Below, piece after piece: positions 1-9,092 of a stretch of 64,000 bases of DNA; position 1 is the stretch's first letter; each line of letters opens with the position of its first letter. The stretch covers positions 1,302,001 through 1,366,000 of the forward strand of contig NZ_AP022577.1 of the NCBI RefSeq assembly GCF_010730955.1, in the 5' to 3' direction. The position numbers were made by a program, and so were the translations under genes. The notes beneath the pieces were generated by a model that was given only the letters and a program-made list of their open reading frames with translations, was not told the origin of the DNA and made no database searches. The DNA comes from Mycolicibacterium aubagnense (GTDB taxonomy: Bacteria > Actinomycetota > Actinomycetes > Mycobacteriales > Mycobacteriaceae).

Positions 1-648
1 GACGCATCCACCGACGAAGGCATCACCGCGGTGATCGACCTGGTGCGCCGCACCGATGGCGCCCTGCACGGCCTGGTCAACGTTGCGGGCGGTGCCGAGC
101 CCGGCACCTGGATGCCCTCGACGCGGGTGACGCGTGACGACTGGCGGGCGTTGTTCAACCGCAATCTCGAGACAGCGTTCTTCATGAGCCAGGCCGTGGC
201 CAACGAACTTCGTGCCACCGGACGTCCCGGGTCCATCGTCTCGATCTCGTCGGTCAGCGGCATGAACACCGCGCCCTTTCACATTGCGTACGGCACGGCC
301 AAGGCGGCCATCGTCGCGATGACCAGGACCATGGCGGTCGAGCTCGCGGCCCACGACATCCGCGTCAACGCCGTCGCCCCCGGGGTCACCCAGACGGCCG
401 CCTCGGCGACGTATGTGGACGACGATCCGGATCGCGATCGCCAAGCCATCGCGATGGGCCGCCGCGGGCACCCCGAAGAACAGGCCGGCGCAATCCTTTT
501 CCTGCTGTCGGACCTGTCGAGCTACATGACCGGCCAGACCCTGCTGGTCGATGGCGGCCTCAATCTCAAGTGGAGTCACCTCGGCGCCGACCACACTTCG
601 TTGTTCCTCAAAGACGAGGCCTTCCGCACCACGATCAAGGAGATGTGA
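1..648 (+). CDS. SDR family oxidoreductase, 5'-truncated by window edge
   Basis: NAD(P)-dependent short-chain dehydrogenase/reductase, probably interconverting an alcohol and a ketone. The frame is open from base 1 with no start in the window, so the Rossmann glycine motif lies upstream. Visible are the NAG-like element (NVAGGAEPG), the serine-containing strand (SIVSISSVSG), the catalytic YxxxK (YGTAKAA) and a C-terminal TGQTLLVDGG typical of classical SDRs. About 215 residues remain of a usual 250-280. Its TGA shares one base with the ATG of the Rieske gene, so it is the first visible member of a long coupled operon. The substrate cannot be told. Confidence 0.9.
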   Translation, partial: DASTDEGITAVIDLVRRTDGALHGLVNVAGGAEPGTWMPSTRVTRDDWRALFNRNLETAFFMSQAVANELRATGRPGSIVSISSVSGMNTAPFHIAYGTAKAAIVAMTRTMAVELAAHDIRVNAVAPGVTQTAASATYVDDDPDRDRQAIAMGRRGHPEEQAGAILFLLSDLSSYMTGQTLLVDGGLNLKWSHLGADHTSLFLKDEAFRTTIKEM

Positions 649-2000
649 TGGAGGAGCTGTCACAGCCGACGATGATCGGCGTCGACGCGTATGTCAGTCC
701 CGAGTACGCCCGTGCCGAGCGGGATCGGTTGTGGCGCAAGGTATGGCAGCAGGTCGGGCGCGTCGAGGAGCTGCCGGAGATCGGCAGCTACCTGACCTAC
801 GACATCCTCGATGACTCGATCATCGTGGTCCGCACCGGGGCCGGCACGACGGCAGATGATTTCCGGGCCCACCACAACGTCTGCATGCATCGCGGACGCC
901 GGTTGGTCGACACCCCGGACGGCGCGAAGCACGCCTGCGGGCGCAGCCCCAAGAGCTTCGTGTGTGGATTCCACGGCTGGACTTACGGACTCGACGGCGC
1001 CTGCACGCATATTCGCGAGCAGGACGACTGGCAGGGTGCACTAACCGGGCAGAACACGCACCTGGCTCCGGTGCGCGTCGAGTGTTGGGGCGGCTGGCTG
1101 TTCATCAACATGGACACCGACTGCGAACCATTGGCTGACTACCTCTTTCCGGCAGCCAAAATCCTTGACCCGTTCCGGCTGGACAACATGCGCTACAAGT
1201 GGCGCAAGTGGCTGAACTTCGACTGCAACTGGAAAGTCGCGATGGAAGCCTTCAACGAGACCTACCACGTGTTCACCACCCATCCGGAGTTCAACCGGTT
1301 CGGCGAGTTCAAGGGCTGGGCCAAGGCACAGGGCCGGCACAGCAACATCGGCTATGACGCACCCAAAGGTCTCGACGAAACAAAGTCGAAGATTCGGCTC
1401 GGGATCGGCGACCCGCGCATCTCGACCGCCGAAATGCAGATCTACACAATGGAAGAGACCAACGCGACCACCACGCAGACGCTCGTAGATGCCGCCAAAC
1501 GCCTGGTCGACGAGTTACCGGAGGACACCCCGGCGGACAAGGTGCTGGAGCATTGGCTGTCCTCGGCACGCCGCGATGACGAGGCGCGCGGCGTCATCTG
1601 GCCGACCATCCCCGCCGATGTCCTGGGCCAGAGCGGCACGGCGTGGCAACTCTTCCCCAACTTCCAGATCGGCCAGGGCCTGACCAGCGCGCTGTGTTAC
1701 AGCGCCCGGCCGGATCCGAGCTACGACCCGAACAAGTGCATCTTCGAAGTCGCGGTGTTCGAGCTGTATCCGAAAGGCCGAGAACCGCAGACGGAATGGG
1801 AGTACACCCCCAAAGACAGCCCGAATTGGCTGTCGGTGCTGCCGCAGGACTTCTCGAACATGGCCGCGGTGCAGCAGGGCATGAAGTCGGCCGGCTTCCC
1901 CGGCACGAAGCCCAATCCCTACCGGGAACGCAGCACCGTGAATCTGCATCACCAGCTGTCGAAGTACATGGGCACCGGCGAACCACAGGAGTTGCGATGA
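648..2000 (+). CDS. Rieske non-heme iron oxygenase, alpha-subunit type
   Basis: 450-residue oxygenase component that would hydroxylate its substrate using electrons passed through a [2Fe-2S] Rieske centre. Rieske ligands are C79-x-H81 and C106-x2-H109, with 24 residues between the halves, longer than the usual 15-17. The mononuclear iron site is seen as NETYHVFTTH (H207, H212). No beta subunit follows; the next gene is a Baeyer-Villiger monooxygenase overlapping by ATGA. Electrons may come from one of the ferredoxins or the FNR-type reductase elsewhere in the window (inference). The ATG at 648 is chosen because it overlaps the preceding stop and begins the family-like N-terminus. Confidence 0.9.
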   Translation: MEELSQPTMIGVDAYVSPEYARAERDRLWRKVWQQVGRVEELPEIGSYLTYDILDDSIIVVRTGAGTTADDFRAHHNVCMHRGRRLVDTPDGAKHACGRSPKSFVCGFHGWTYGLDGACTHIREQDDWQGALTGQNTHLAPVRVECWGGWLFINMDTDCEPLADYLFPAAKILDPFRLDNMRYKWRKWLNFDCNWKVAMEAFNETYHVFTTHPEFNRFGEFKGWAKAQGRHSNIGYDAPKGLDETKSKIRLGIGDPRISTAEMQIYTMEETNATTTQTLVDAAKRLVDELPEDTPADKVLEHWLSSARRDDEARGVIWPTIPADVLGQSGTAWQLFPNFQIGQGLTSALCYSARPDPSYDPNKCIFEVAVFELYPKGREPQTEWEYTPKDSPNWLSVLPQDFSNMAAVQQGMKSAGFPGTKPNPYRERSTVNLHHQLSKYMGTGEPQELR

Positions 2001-3841
2001 CGTTGTCCGAGACGTGCGGACCCACCCAGACCCCCGACGTCGACATCGACGCGATGCGCGTGAAGTACGCGCGCGAGCGGGCGAAGCGGGTACGTCCGGA
2101 GGGCTCGGCCCAATACCTCGAGGCCGCCGGCGATTACGCCGATTTCTCCGAGAACGATCCGCATACCCCCGTGACACCGCGAGCACCGATCGATGCCGAC
2201 CTCGAGGTGGCGATCCTGGGCGGCGGGATCGCCGGACTTCTCGCGGGCGCCTACCTGACCAAGGCCGGCGTCGAGGACGTGCACGTAATCGAGGCGGGCG
2301 GCGACTTCGGCGGGGTGTGGTACTGGAACCGCTTCCCCGGAATCCAGTGCGACAACGACGCCTACTGCTACATCCCGCTGTTGGAAGAACTGGACTTCAT
2401 GCCGTCGAAGAAGTTCGCCGACGGCGCCGAGATCTTCGCGCACTGCCAACACATCGGGAAACACTTCGGGCTCTACGACGGTGCCCTCTTGTCGACGCAG
2501 GTACGCACCGTGCGCTGGGACGAGGACATCAAGCGGTGGCGGCTGACCACCAATCGCGGCGACGACATCCGCGCCCGCTTCGTGGTCATGACGCAGGGCT
2601 CCTACAACCGGCCGAAGCTGCCGGGTATCCCCGGCATCAAGGACTTTCAGGGTCACGTCTTTCATTCCGCCCGGTGGGATTACCACTACACCGGCGGCGA
2701 TGCGAATGGCGGACTCGACAAGCTGGCCGACAAGCGCGTCGCCCTGGTCGGCACCGGCGCGACCGGAGTGCAACTGGTCCCACACCTCGGCCGGGATGCC
2801 CGACACCTCTATGTCTTTCAGCGCACACCGTCGTCGGTGGACTTCCGCGGCAATGAACCCACCGATCCCGCGTGGGCAGCGTCGTTGCAGCCGGGCTGGC
2901 AGGCCGAACGCAAGCGGAACTTCCACCGATGGTCGCCGTTCGAAGGCGTGGTTTTCGATGCGCCAGACCAGGTCTGCGATTTCTGGACCGAACTCGGCCG
3001 CAATCTCACGGCCCGCATCGCGGCGAGCCCCGATCCCACCGCCCTCGGCATCGACCAGATCATGGCGATGCGAGAGGAGGAGGACTACAAGATCATGGAG
3101 CGGCTGCGCCGCCGGATCGCCGACCTGGTCGACGATCCGGACACCGCGGAGGCACTCAAGCCGTACTACCGATTCATGTGCAAGCGCCCGACATCCAGTG
3201 ACGAGTATCTGCCGAGCTTCAACAGGCCCAATGTCACCCTGGTCGACGTCGCGGAGTCGCAGGGCGTGGAGCGACTCACCCGGACCGGCATTGTCGCCAA
3301 TGGGGTTGAGTACGAGGTGGATTGCGTCATCTTCGCCAGTGGATTCGAGATCTCGACCGAGATCGGCCGCCGCTACGCGATGGATGCGATCGAGGGCCGC
3401 GACGGCGTGTCACTGTTCGACCACTGGCGCGACAGTTACCAGACCCTGCACGGGATGACGAGCCGCGGCTTCCCCAACCAGTTCCACACCGGCTTCATCC
3501 AGGGCGGCGTGTCAGCCAACACCACCGCGATGTTCGAGCAGCAGGCCGAACACATCGCCTACATCATCGCCGAGGCCATCAAACGCGGCGCCACCACCGT
3601 CGAGCCCAGCCAGGCGGGACAGGACGCGTGGGTGGCCACCGTCCGGGAACTCGCCTTCGACAACTCGGCCTTCGACAACAGTTGCACGCCGGGCTATTAC
3701 AACAACGAGGGCCGCGGTTTCGGAGATGGCGGCCGATCCTTCCTCGGTGAGGTGTACACGCCGGGCTTCTACGCATTCGACGATCTGCTGAAGGAATGGC
3801 GCGACGCCGGTGACCTCGATGGCCTGGTATTGGGAAACTAG
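1997..3841 (+). CDS. Baeyer-Villiger flavin monooxygenase
   Basis: 614-residue FAD/NADPH monooxygenase expected to insert oxygen next to a ketone, giving an ester or lactone. The FAD Rossmann motif is GGGIAG (75-80), followed by the GGVWYWNRFPG segment. The BVMO fingerprint F-x-G-x3-H-x3-W-D is at 217-228 (FQGHVFHSARWD), and the NADPH motif GTGATG is at 252-257. Length is slightly above the 540-600 usual for the family because of an N-terminal extension of about 65 residues, as in steroid or cyclohexanone-type enzymes. The start overlaps the Rieske stop (ATGA), and the next SDR begins immediately after its TAG. Together with the SDRs it could form a ketone-to-lactone ring-opening step (inference). 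Confidence 0.93.
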   Translation: MTLSETCGPTQTPDVDIDAMRVKYARERAKRVRPEGSAQYLEAAGDYADFSENDPHTPVTPRAPIDADLEVAILGGGIAGLLAGAYLTKAGVEDVHVIEAGGDFGGVWYWNRFPGIQCDNDAYCYIPLLEELDFMPSKKFADGAEIFAHCQHIGKHFGLYDGALLSTQVRTVRWDEDIKRWRLTTNRGDDIRARFVVMTQGSYNRPKLPGIPGIKDFQGHVFHSARWDYHYTGGDANGGLDKLADKRVALVGTGATGVQLVPHLGRDARHLYVFQRTPSSVDFRGNEPTDPAWAASLQPGWQAERKRNFHRWSPFEGVVFDAPDQVCDFWTELGRNLTARIAASPDPTALGIDQIMAMREEEDYKIMERLRRRIADLVDDPDTAEALKPYYRFMCKRPTSSDEYLPSFNRPNVTLVDVAESQGVERLTRTGIVANGVEYEVDCVIFASGFEISTEIGRRYAMDAIEGRDGVSLFDHWRDSYQTLHGMTSRGFPNQFHTGFIQGGVSANTTAMFEQQAEHIAYIIAEAIKRGATTVEPSQAGQDAWVATVRELAFDNSAFDNSCTPGYYNNEGRGFGDGGRSFLGEVYTPGFYAFDDLLKEWRDAGDLDGLVLGN

Positions 3842-4753
3842 ATGTCCGACTTGAGATTCGAGGGCCGCGTCGCGATCGTCACCGGCGCCGGCCGAGGGCT
3901 GGGACGCTCGTATGCGCTCCTGCTCGCCTCGCGTGGGGCCCGCGTGGTGGTGAACGACCCCGGCGGCGCGCTGTCCGGCGATGGAGCCGACACGGGCCCG
4001 GCCCACGATGTGGTGCAGGAGATTCTCGCGGCCGGCGGCCAGGCCGTCGCGTGCACCGACTCCGTGGCCACCCCGGCCGGTGGGCAGGCGATCATCGATG
4101 CCGCGCTGCACCAGTACGGCCGGGCCGACGTCCTGATCCACAACGCCGGGAATGTCCGACGGGCACCGCTGCGGGATATGACGTCCGACGACTTCGACGC
4201 GGTGCTCGACGTTCACCTGCGCGGTGCCTTTCACGTTGTGCGAGCGGCTTTTCCGGTGATGTGCGACGCCGGCTACGGCCGCATCGTGCTGACGTCGTCG
4301 ATCGGCGGACTCTACGGCAACCACCAGGTGGCGAACTATGCAGCCGCCAAGGCCGGCGTCATCGGTTTGTCGAATGTCATTGCCCTGGAAGGTGCTTCAG
4401 ACGGAGTCACCTGCAACGTCGTGGTCCCGGCAGCCGTCACGCGCATGGCCGCGGGCATCGACACGTCCGCCTATCCCCCGATGTCACCCGACCTGGTGGC
4501 CCCTGTCGTCGGCTGGCTGGCCCACGAGTCCTGTTCGGTCACCGCCGAGATCTTCATCGCGCTGGCCGGCCGGGTCGCTCGGGTCATCGTCGCGGAAACA
4601 CCCGGTGTGTACCGGCCGTCGTGGTCCATCGAGGAGGTAGCCGCACAATCTGCCAACATCCGTGACGCGCATGAACCGGTGAGCTTCCCTGTCGTCCCCG
4701 ACGGGCACGGCGATCACATCCGCTACAGCTTCGCGATGGCCGTCCGTGGCTAG
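3842..4753 (+). CDS. SDR family oxidoreductase (MFE-2/HSD17B4-like N-terminus)
   Basis: 303-residue SDR. The dinucleotide motif is TGAGRGLG near residue 16, with NAG at about 100 and catalytic YAAAK after the serine strand LTSSIGG. The GRGLGRSYA and VVVNDPGGAL wording is typical of hydroxyacyl-CoA dehydrogenases of multifunctional enzyme 2 type, so a 3-hydroxyacyl-CoA substrate is plausible. It starts directly after the BVMO stop. Its own stop lies 8 bases inside the next gene, a CoA-transferase, so the genes are translationally coupled. The C-terminal extension of roughly 50 residues beyond the core SDR fold also resembles that group. Substrate not provable from sequence. Confidence 0.88.
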   Translation: MSDLRFEGRVAIVTGAGRGLGRSYALLLASRGARVVVNDPGGALSGDGADTGPAHDVVQEILAAGGQAVACTDSVATPAGGQAIIDAALHQYGRADVLIHNAGNVRRAPLRDMTSDDFDAVLDVHLRGAFHVVRAAFPVMCDAGYGRIVLTSSIGGLYGNHQVANYAAAKAGVIGLSNVIALEGASDGVTCNVVVPAAVTRMAAGIDTSAYPPMSPDLVAPVVGWLAHESCSVTAEIFIALAGRVARVIVAETPGVYRPSWSIEEVAAQSANIRDAHEPVSFPVVPDGHGDHIRYSFAMAVRG

Positions 4754-5888
4754 CGGGCCGGCCAGCGGGCCTCTGCACGGGCTACGTGTCGTCGACCTCA
4801 CCGCCATGGTGATGGGGCCCTACTGCACGCAGATCATGGCCGACATGGGCGCGGACGTCATCAAAATCGAACCGCCGCAAGGTGATGACACGCGCTTCAT
4901 CTCGGTGGGTCCGGCACCGGGCATGAGTGGGGTGTTCGTCAACGTGAACCGCGGCAAACGCAGCGTGGTGCTGGACCTGCGCACCGACGCCGGAAAATCG
5001 GCGCTGCGGGCATTGTGTGAGACGGCCGACGTCTTCATCCATTCGATGCGGGCCAAGGCCATCACCCGACTGGGCTTCGGCTATGACGACGTGGCCGCGC
5101 TCAATCCGCGCATCGTCTATACGAACTGCTACGGCTACGGACGCCGTGGCCCGGACCGGGACCGGCCCGCCTACGACGACACGATTCAGGCCGAATGCGG
5201 GCTACCCGCCCTCCAGGCGCAACTCACCGGACAAGCCGACTACGTCGGCACCATCATGGCGGACAAGATCGCCGGGCTCACCGCGCTCTACGCGACCACC
5301 ATGGCGCTGTTCCACCGCGAACGTACCGGGGAGGGCCAGGAGGTCGAGGTCGCGATGTTCGAGACCATGGCCTCGTTCATGCTCGTCGAACATGCCAACG
5401 GCGCCATGTTCGACCCGCCCCTGGGTCCTGCCGTGTACCCGCGCACCGTGGCGCCCAACCGCCGTCCCTACCGCACCAGCGACGGCGAGATCGCCGCGCT
5501 GATCTATAACGACCGGCACTGGAAGGCATTCATCGATGCCGTGCAACCGCCGTGGGCCAGCGACCGGTACGCCACTCTGGAACAGCGTGCCCGCAACATC
5601 GACATCGTCTACGGGCTGGTGGCCGAGACCATGAAGGAACGGACCACCGACGAATGGCTGGCTCTGTTCCGAACCTTGGAAATCCCGGCTGCACCGCTGA
5701 ACACCCCCGACGCACTGTTCGACGATCCCCACCTCAACGCCGTGGGCTTGTTCGAGACGGTGGACACCCCACATGGCCCGGTGCGCTTTCCCGGTGTGCC
5801 GACCTGGTTTTCCCGCACGCCCGGCCGGGTGGCCGGCCCGGCACCGATGTTGGGCGCCGATACCGAAGAGGTGTTGAGCGAACTGTGA
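4746..5888 (+). CDS. CaiB/BaiF (family III) CoA-transferase
   Basis: 380-residue family III CoA-transferase, moving CoA between acyl-CoA and a free carboxylate through an aspartyl-CoA-type intermediate. The N-terminal LRVVDLTAMVMGPYCTQI and GADVIKIEPP segments are family signatures. The putative catalytic Asp lies in RPAYDDTIQA (about residue 144). GTG at 4746 is chosen; it overlaps the end of the SDR by 8 bases. It precedes four ACAD genes, so it likely supplies the CoA thioester that they oxidise (inference from order). An alternative role is CoA-dependent racemase, since alpha-methylacyl-CoA racemases share this fold. Confidence 0.9.
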   Translation: MASGPASGPLHGLRVVDLTAMVMGPYCTQIMADMGADVIKIEPPQGDDTRFISVGPAPGMSGVFVNVNRGKRSVVLDLRTDAGKSALRALCETADVFIHSMRAKAITRLGFGYDDVAALNPRIVYTNCYGYGRRGPDRDRPAYDDTIQAECGLPALQAQLTGQADYVGTIMADKIAGLTALYATTMALFHRERTGEGQEVEVAMFETMASFMLVEHANGAMFDPPLGPAVYPRTVAPNRRPYRTSDGEIAALIYNDRHWKAFIDAVQPPWASDRYATLEQRARNIDIVYGLVAETMKERTTDEWLALFRTLEIPAAPLNTPDALFDDPHLNAVGLFETVDTPHGPVRFPGVPTWFSRTPGRVAGPAPMLGADTEEVLSEL

Positions 5889-7042
5889 GCATGGACTTCG
5901 AGATGGGCGCGGACGCCACGGCGCTGCGCCGACAACTGCGCGACCTGGTGAACGAGCATGTGCCGGAGGACTTCCTGGGTGCCTTCACCGACGATCCGGC
6001 GGATCTGGCTGTGGCGCAGCGGTTCTGCCGCGTCCTCGCCGAGCGTGAGCTGCTGTGCCTGGCCTGGCCGCGCGAATTCGGCGGTCGCGGTGCATCGGTG
6101 TGGGAACAGACCGTGGTGCGCGAGGAGATGTGGGCGCACCACGAGCCGCGCGGCGCCCAGTACATGGGCGTCAACTGGGTCGGCCCGATCATCATGCGCC
6201 ACGGCACCCAACAGCAACGGCAGCAGCACCTTCCACTGATCGCCCGCGGCGAGGTGATCTGGTGCCAGGGTTTCTCGGAACCGGAGGCGGGCTCGGACCT
6301 CGCGTCGCTGCGCACCACCGCACGTCCGGACGGCGACGGCTGGCGGATCACCGGCCAGAAGATCTGGACCTCCTACGCCACCATGGCGCAGTGGTGTTTC
6401 CTGCTGGCGCGGACCTCCCGCCAGGAGAAGAAACAGGACGGACTCTCGATCTTTCTTGTCCCGATGGATGATCCGGCGATCCAGGTCCGGCCCATCCGCA
6501 CCATGCTCGGCCCCCACCATCTCAACGAGGTGTTCATCGACGAGCTTCGGGTCACCCCGGCCGACGTGCTCGGCACGGTGGATCAGGGCTGGTCGATCGT
6601 GCACGACGTGATGTCCTTCGAGCGGGTCGGCATCGCCCGTTATGCGCGCTGCGAGCGGCTGCTGACCGCGGCGCCGACGGCACTGGGCGATCGGTGGCCG
6701 TCACTGCCGGATGAGTTGCGCAGCAGGTGGGTACGCATGATGACGCACTGCCGGCGGGCTCGCCTGCTGGCCTATCGGGTAGTGGCACTGCAGGCCGCCG
6801 GGCAGGTGCGGCCGGCCGATGCGGCGGCATACCGCATCGCCGTCACCCGGCTGGATCAGGACAGCGCAGAGGTACTGACGGACCTGGCCGCCGAGGTGGC
6901 CGACGACACCGCGTACACCCGGTGGTTCCAGGCCGAGGTGGCCGACCACTGGCGCTACTCGCAGGCGTCGACGGTGTCATCAGGAAGTATCGAGATGCAG
7001 CGCATCCTGCTCTCCCGAGCATTGTTGGCGGCGGCGCGGTGA
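5885..7042 (+). CDS. Acyl-CoA dehydrogenase, large-type partner, pair 1
   Basis: 385-residue FAD-dependent acyl-CoA dehydrogenase. It carries the flavin/substrate motif GFSEPEAGSDLASLRT near residue 130 and a C-terminal SSGSIEMQRILLSR motif. GTG at 5885 overlaps the upstream stop (GTGA); an ATG two codons later is the alternative start. The immediately following gene is a shorter ACAD, also joined by a GTGA overlap. Adjacent ACAD genes of this type in actinobacteria form alpha2-beta2 heterotetramers acting on bulky (for example steroid side-chain) CoA esters, so a heteromeric enzyme is likely here (family knowledge plus gene order). Confidence 0.92.
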   Translation: MSMDFEMGADATALRRQLRDLVNEHVPEDFLGAFTDDPADLAVAQRFCRVLAERELLCLAWPREFGGRGASVWEQTVVREEMWAHHEPRGAQYMGVNWVGPIIMRHGTQQQRQQHLPLIARGEVIWCQGFSEPEAGSDLASLRTTARPDGDGWRITGQKIWTSYATMAQWCFLLARTSRQEKKQDGLSIFLVPMDDPAIQVRPIRTMLGPHHLNEVFIDELRVTPADVLGTVDQGWSIVHDVMSFERVGIARYARCERLLTAAPTALGDRWPSLPDELRSRWVRMMTHCRRARLLAYRVVALQAAGQVRPADAAAYRIAVTRLDQDSAEVLTDLAAEVADDTAYTRWFQAEVADHWRYSQASTVSSGSIEMQRILLSRALLAAAR

Positions 7043-7929
7043 TTCTCGATCTCGGTGAGCAGGCCGAAGAGTATGGCCGACAGGCGCTTCGGGCGTTCGC
7101 CGCGGCCGGCGGCGACGCCCTGCTGCAACAGGCGGAAGCGAAGCCGAACACGCGGGCGGAACTCGTCGACCGCGTGCTGCGGGAGCTGGGCGCCTGGGAC
7201 CTGAACGCACACACCGACGCCGACGAGCTGGAGGCGGCGGCAGCGCTGTGCCGCAGCGCCGGGTATTGGGCGCTGCCCTATCCAGTGGCCGAAATCCTGG
7301 CTCGCCCTCGGGATCTCACGGTCGACGGATTATCGGTGGTGGCCGACATCAACCCGGCTGCCCCGGTGGCCGGACTCGACGGACCGTGGGCGACCGTCAC
7401 CGTCGCCGGCACCCGCAGTGAGGTCGTCGAACACGGGCCGGCCGGCCCCGCGTTCGTGGCCCCGCTCGTGCTATCCGCGGTCCATGACCGCGGATCCGCC
7501 GACGTCGCGCTGGCTCTGGTCCTGCCGTGCTGGACGCTGCTGGGCATGCTCGACCGGGCCATGGAACTCACCGTCGCATACGTCACGATGCGCAAGCAGT
7601 TCGGCGCGCCCCTCTCGTCTTTCCAGGGTGTCCAGTTCCAGCTGACCGACGCCGAAGTGGAACGCAGCGGGCTGGACATCCTGGCCAAACACGCGTTGTG
7701 GAGCGTCGGCACCGACCAGCCGGAAGCCGCCAATGATGCGTTGGCGCTGCGGATGTCGGCGCTGGAAGCGGCCGACACTGTCTTCCGGGTCTGCCATCAG
7801 CTGCACGGCGCCGTCGGCTTCTGCGACGAGACCACCCTCTCGTGGCTGTCGCGATACAGCCAGCCACTGCGCCGGCTACCCCTGGGCCTCTCCGCGACGA
7901 AAGCGGAACTGACTCGGAGGATGTCGTGA
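7039..7929 (+). CDS. Acyl-CoA dehydrogenase, short partner, pair 1
   Basis: 296-residue ACAD-like protein, well below the usual 380-400. It shows the C-terminal ACAD helices (MRKQFGAPLSSFQGVQFQL, then HQLHGAVGFCDE) but only a compressed N-terminal domain, and the SEPxAGSD flavin motif is not recognisable. That profile matches the shorter subunit of heteromeric mycobacterial FadE complexes. GTG at 7039 is set by the GTGA overlap with the larger partner. It is probably inactive alone and completes the FAD or active site of its neighbour (inference). Confidence 0.87.
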   Translation: MILDLGEQAEEYGRQALRAFAAAGGDALLQQAEAKPNTRAELVDRVLRELGAWDLNAHTDADELEAAAALCRSAGYWALPYPVAEILARPRDLTVDGLSVVADINPAAPVAGLDGPWATVTVAGTRSEVVEHGPAGPAFVAPLVLSAVHDRGSADVALALVLPCWTLLGMLDRAMELTVAYVTMRKQFGAPLSSFQGVQFQLTDAEVERSGLDILAKHALWSVGTDQPEAANDALALRMSALEAADTVFRVCHQLHGAVGFCDETTLSWLSRYSQPLRRLPLGLSATKAELTRRMS

Positions 7930-9092
7930 CCACCGGCTTCCGCGAACACGTGCGCGCCTGGTGCGAGGCGCATGTCCCCCACGACTGGCGGCGCACCCAG
8001 ACCGGGGCCCCGGAAGCGGAATTCGTGCGATTCCAGAAGGCATGGTTCGCGGAGTTGCACGCCGCGGGATTCGCCGTTCCGCACTGGCCCCGCGAATGGG
8101 GTGGCGGCATGAGCGTGGCCGACCAGATCGTGCTGTATCAGGAGCTGGCCGCACACGATGCACCCCGGCTGGTTCTGGCGTTCGTCGGCATCCACCACGC
8201 CGCGGCTACCTTCCTGGCTGCGGGCACGGAAGAACAACGGCAGCAACATCTTCCGGCCATCCTCGACGGTGAGCTCTGGGTGCAGGGCTTCTCCGAACCA
8301 GAGGCCGGCTCGGACCTGGCGAGTCTGCGGACCTCGGCCCGCCGTTCGGGTGACTCATACATCGTCAACGGCCAGAAGCTGTGGGCTAGCGGTGGCGCGC
8401 ACGCCGACTGGTGCCTGCTGCTGGCCCGCACCGATCCGGATGCCCCGAAGCGCAAGGGCATCACGTACTTCCTGCTCGACATGCGCAGCCCGGGCGTCGA
8501 CGTCCGCCCGATCCGCAACGCGATGGGTGACTCGCACTTCTGCGAGATCTTCCTGACCGACGTGGTCATTCCGGCGGCGAATCTCGTCGGCGCGGAAAAC
8601 GAGGGATGGCAGGTGGCGCAGCAGACATTGGGCGCGGAGCGCGGCCTGACCATGCTGGAACTGTCGGAGCGCCTGGCCCACAACGGTTTTCGCCGGCTGG
8701 TCGAGACCTGTCCGACCGACGATCCGATGGTCGCCGACCGGCTGGCCCAGTTCGAGATTGAGATCAGCGGGCTACGCGGCCTCTGCCGCCGGTTGGTGGA
8801 GAACGTGGATAACGAAGGAGCCGGCTCGACCAATCCCGCCGACGCGTCGATCGTCAAGCTGTTCTACAGCGAATTGCTGCAACGGCTCACTGATTTCGGC
8901 GTCGAAGCCGGCGGCCTGGACGTCCATACCCAGTTGACGAAGCCGATGTCAAGTGGCTGGGAGTCGGGCTCGTGGCTCCTCGACTTCATCGGGTCATGGG
9001 AGTGGACCATTCCCGGCGGGACCAGCGAGATTCAGCGCACCATCATCGGCGAGCGCGGCCTGGACCTGCCGCGAGAGCGGAGTGCGTCGTGA
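7926..9092 (+). CDS. Acyl-CoA dehydrogenase, large-type partner, pair 2
   Basis: 388-residue ACAD with GFSEPEAGSDLASLRTSA, NGQKLWASGGAHADW and a C-terminal PGGTSEIQRTIIGERGL. GTG at 7926 overlaps the previous gene by GTGA; the reading frame continues upstream, but that stretch is the other gene's coding sequence. It forms a second large/small ACAD pair with the following gene. Two pairs in tandem suggest two successive dehydrogenation steps, or two chain lengths, on one degraded substrate (inference). Length and motifs are complete. Confidence 0.92.
   Translation: MTTGFREHVRAWCEAHVPHDWRRTQTGAPEAEFVRFQKAWFAELHAAGFAVPHWPREWGGGMSVADQIVLYQELAAHDAPRLVLAFVGIHHAAATFLAAGTEEQRQQHLPAILDGELWVQGFSEPEAGSDLASLRTSARRSGDSYIVNGQKLWASGGAHADWCLLLARTDPDAPKRKGITYFLLDMRSPGVDVRPIRNAMGDSHFCEIFLTDVVIPAANLVGAENEGWQVAQQTLGAERGLTMLELSERLAHNGFRRLVETCPTDDPMVADRLAQFEIEISGLRGLCRRLVENVDNEGAGSTNPADASIVKLFYSELLQRLTDFGVEAGGLDVHTQLTKPMSSGWESGSWLLDFIGSWEWTIPGGTSEIQRTIIGERGLDLPRERSAS

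Noticed and set aside
1643..1996. N-terminal extension of the BVMO frame into the Rieske gene
   Set aside because: The BVMO family-like sequence begins at the ATG overlapping the Rieske stop; the upstream codons are an alternate frame of the Rieske gene.
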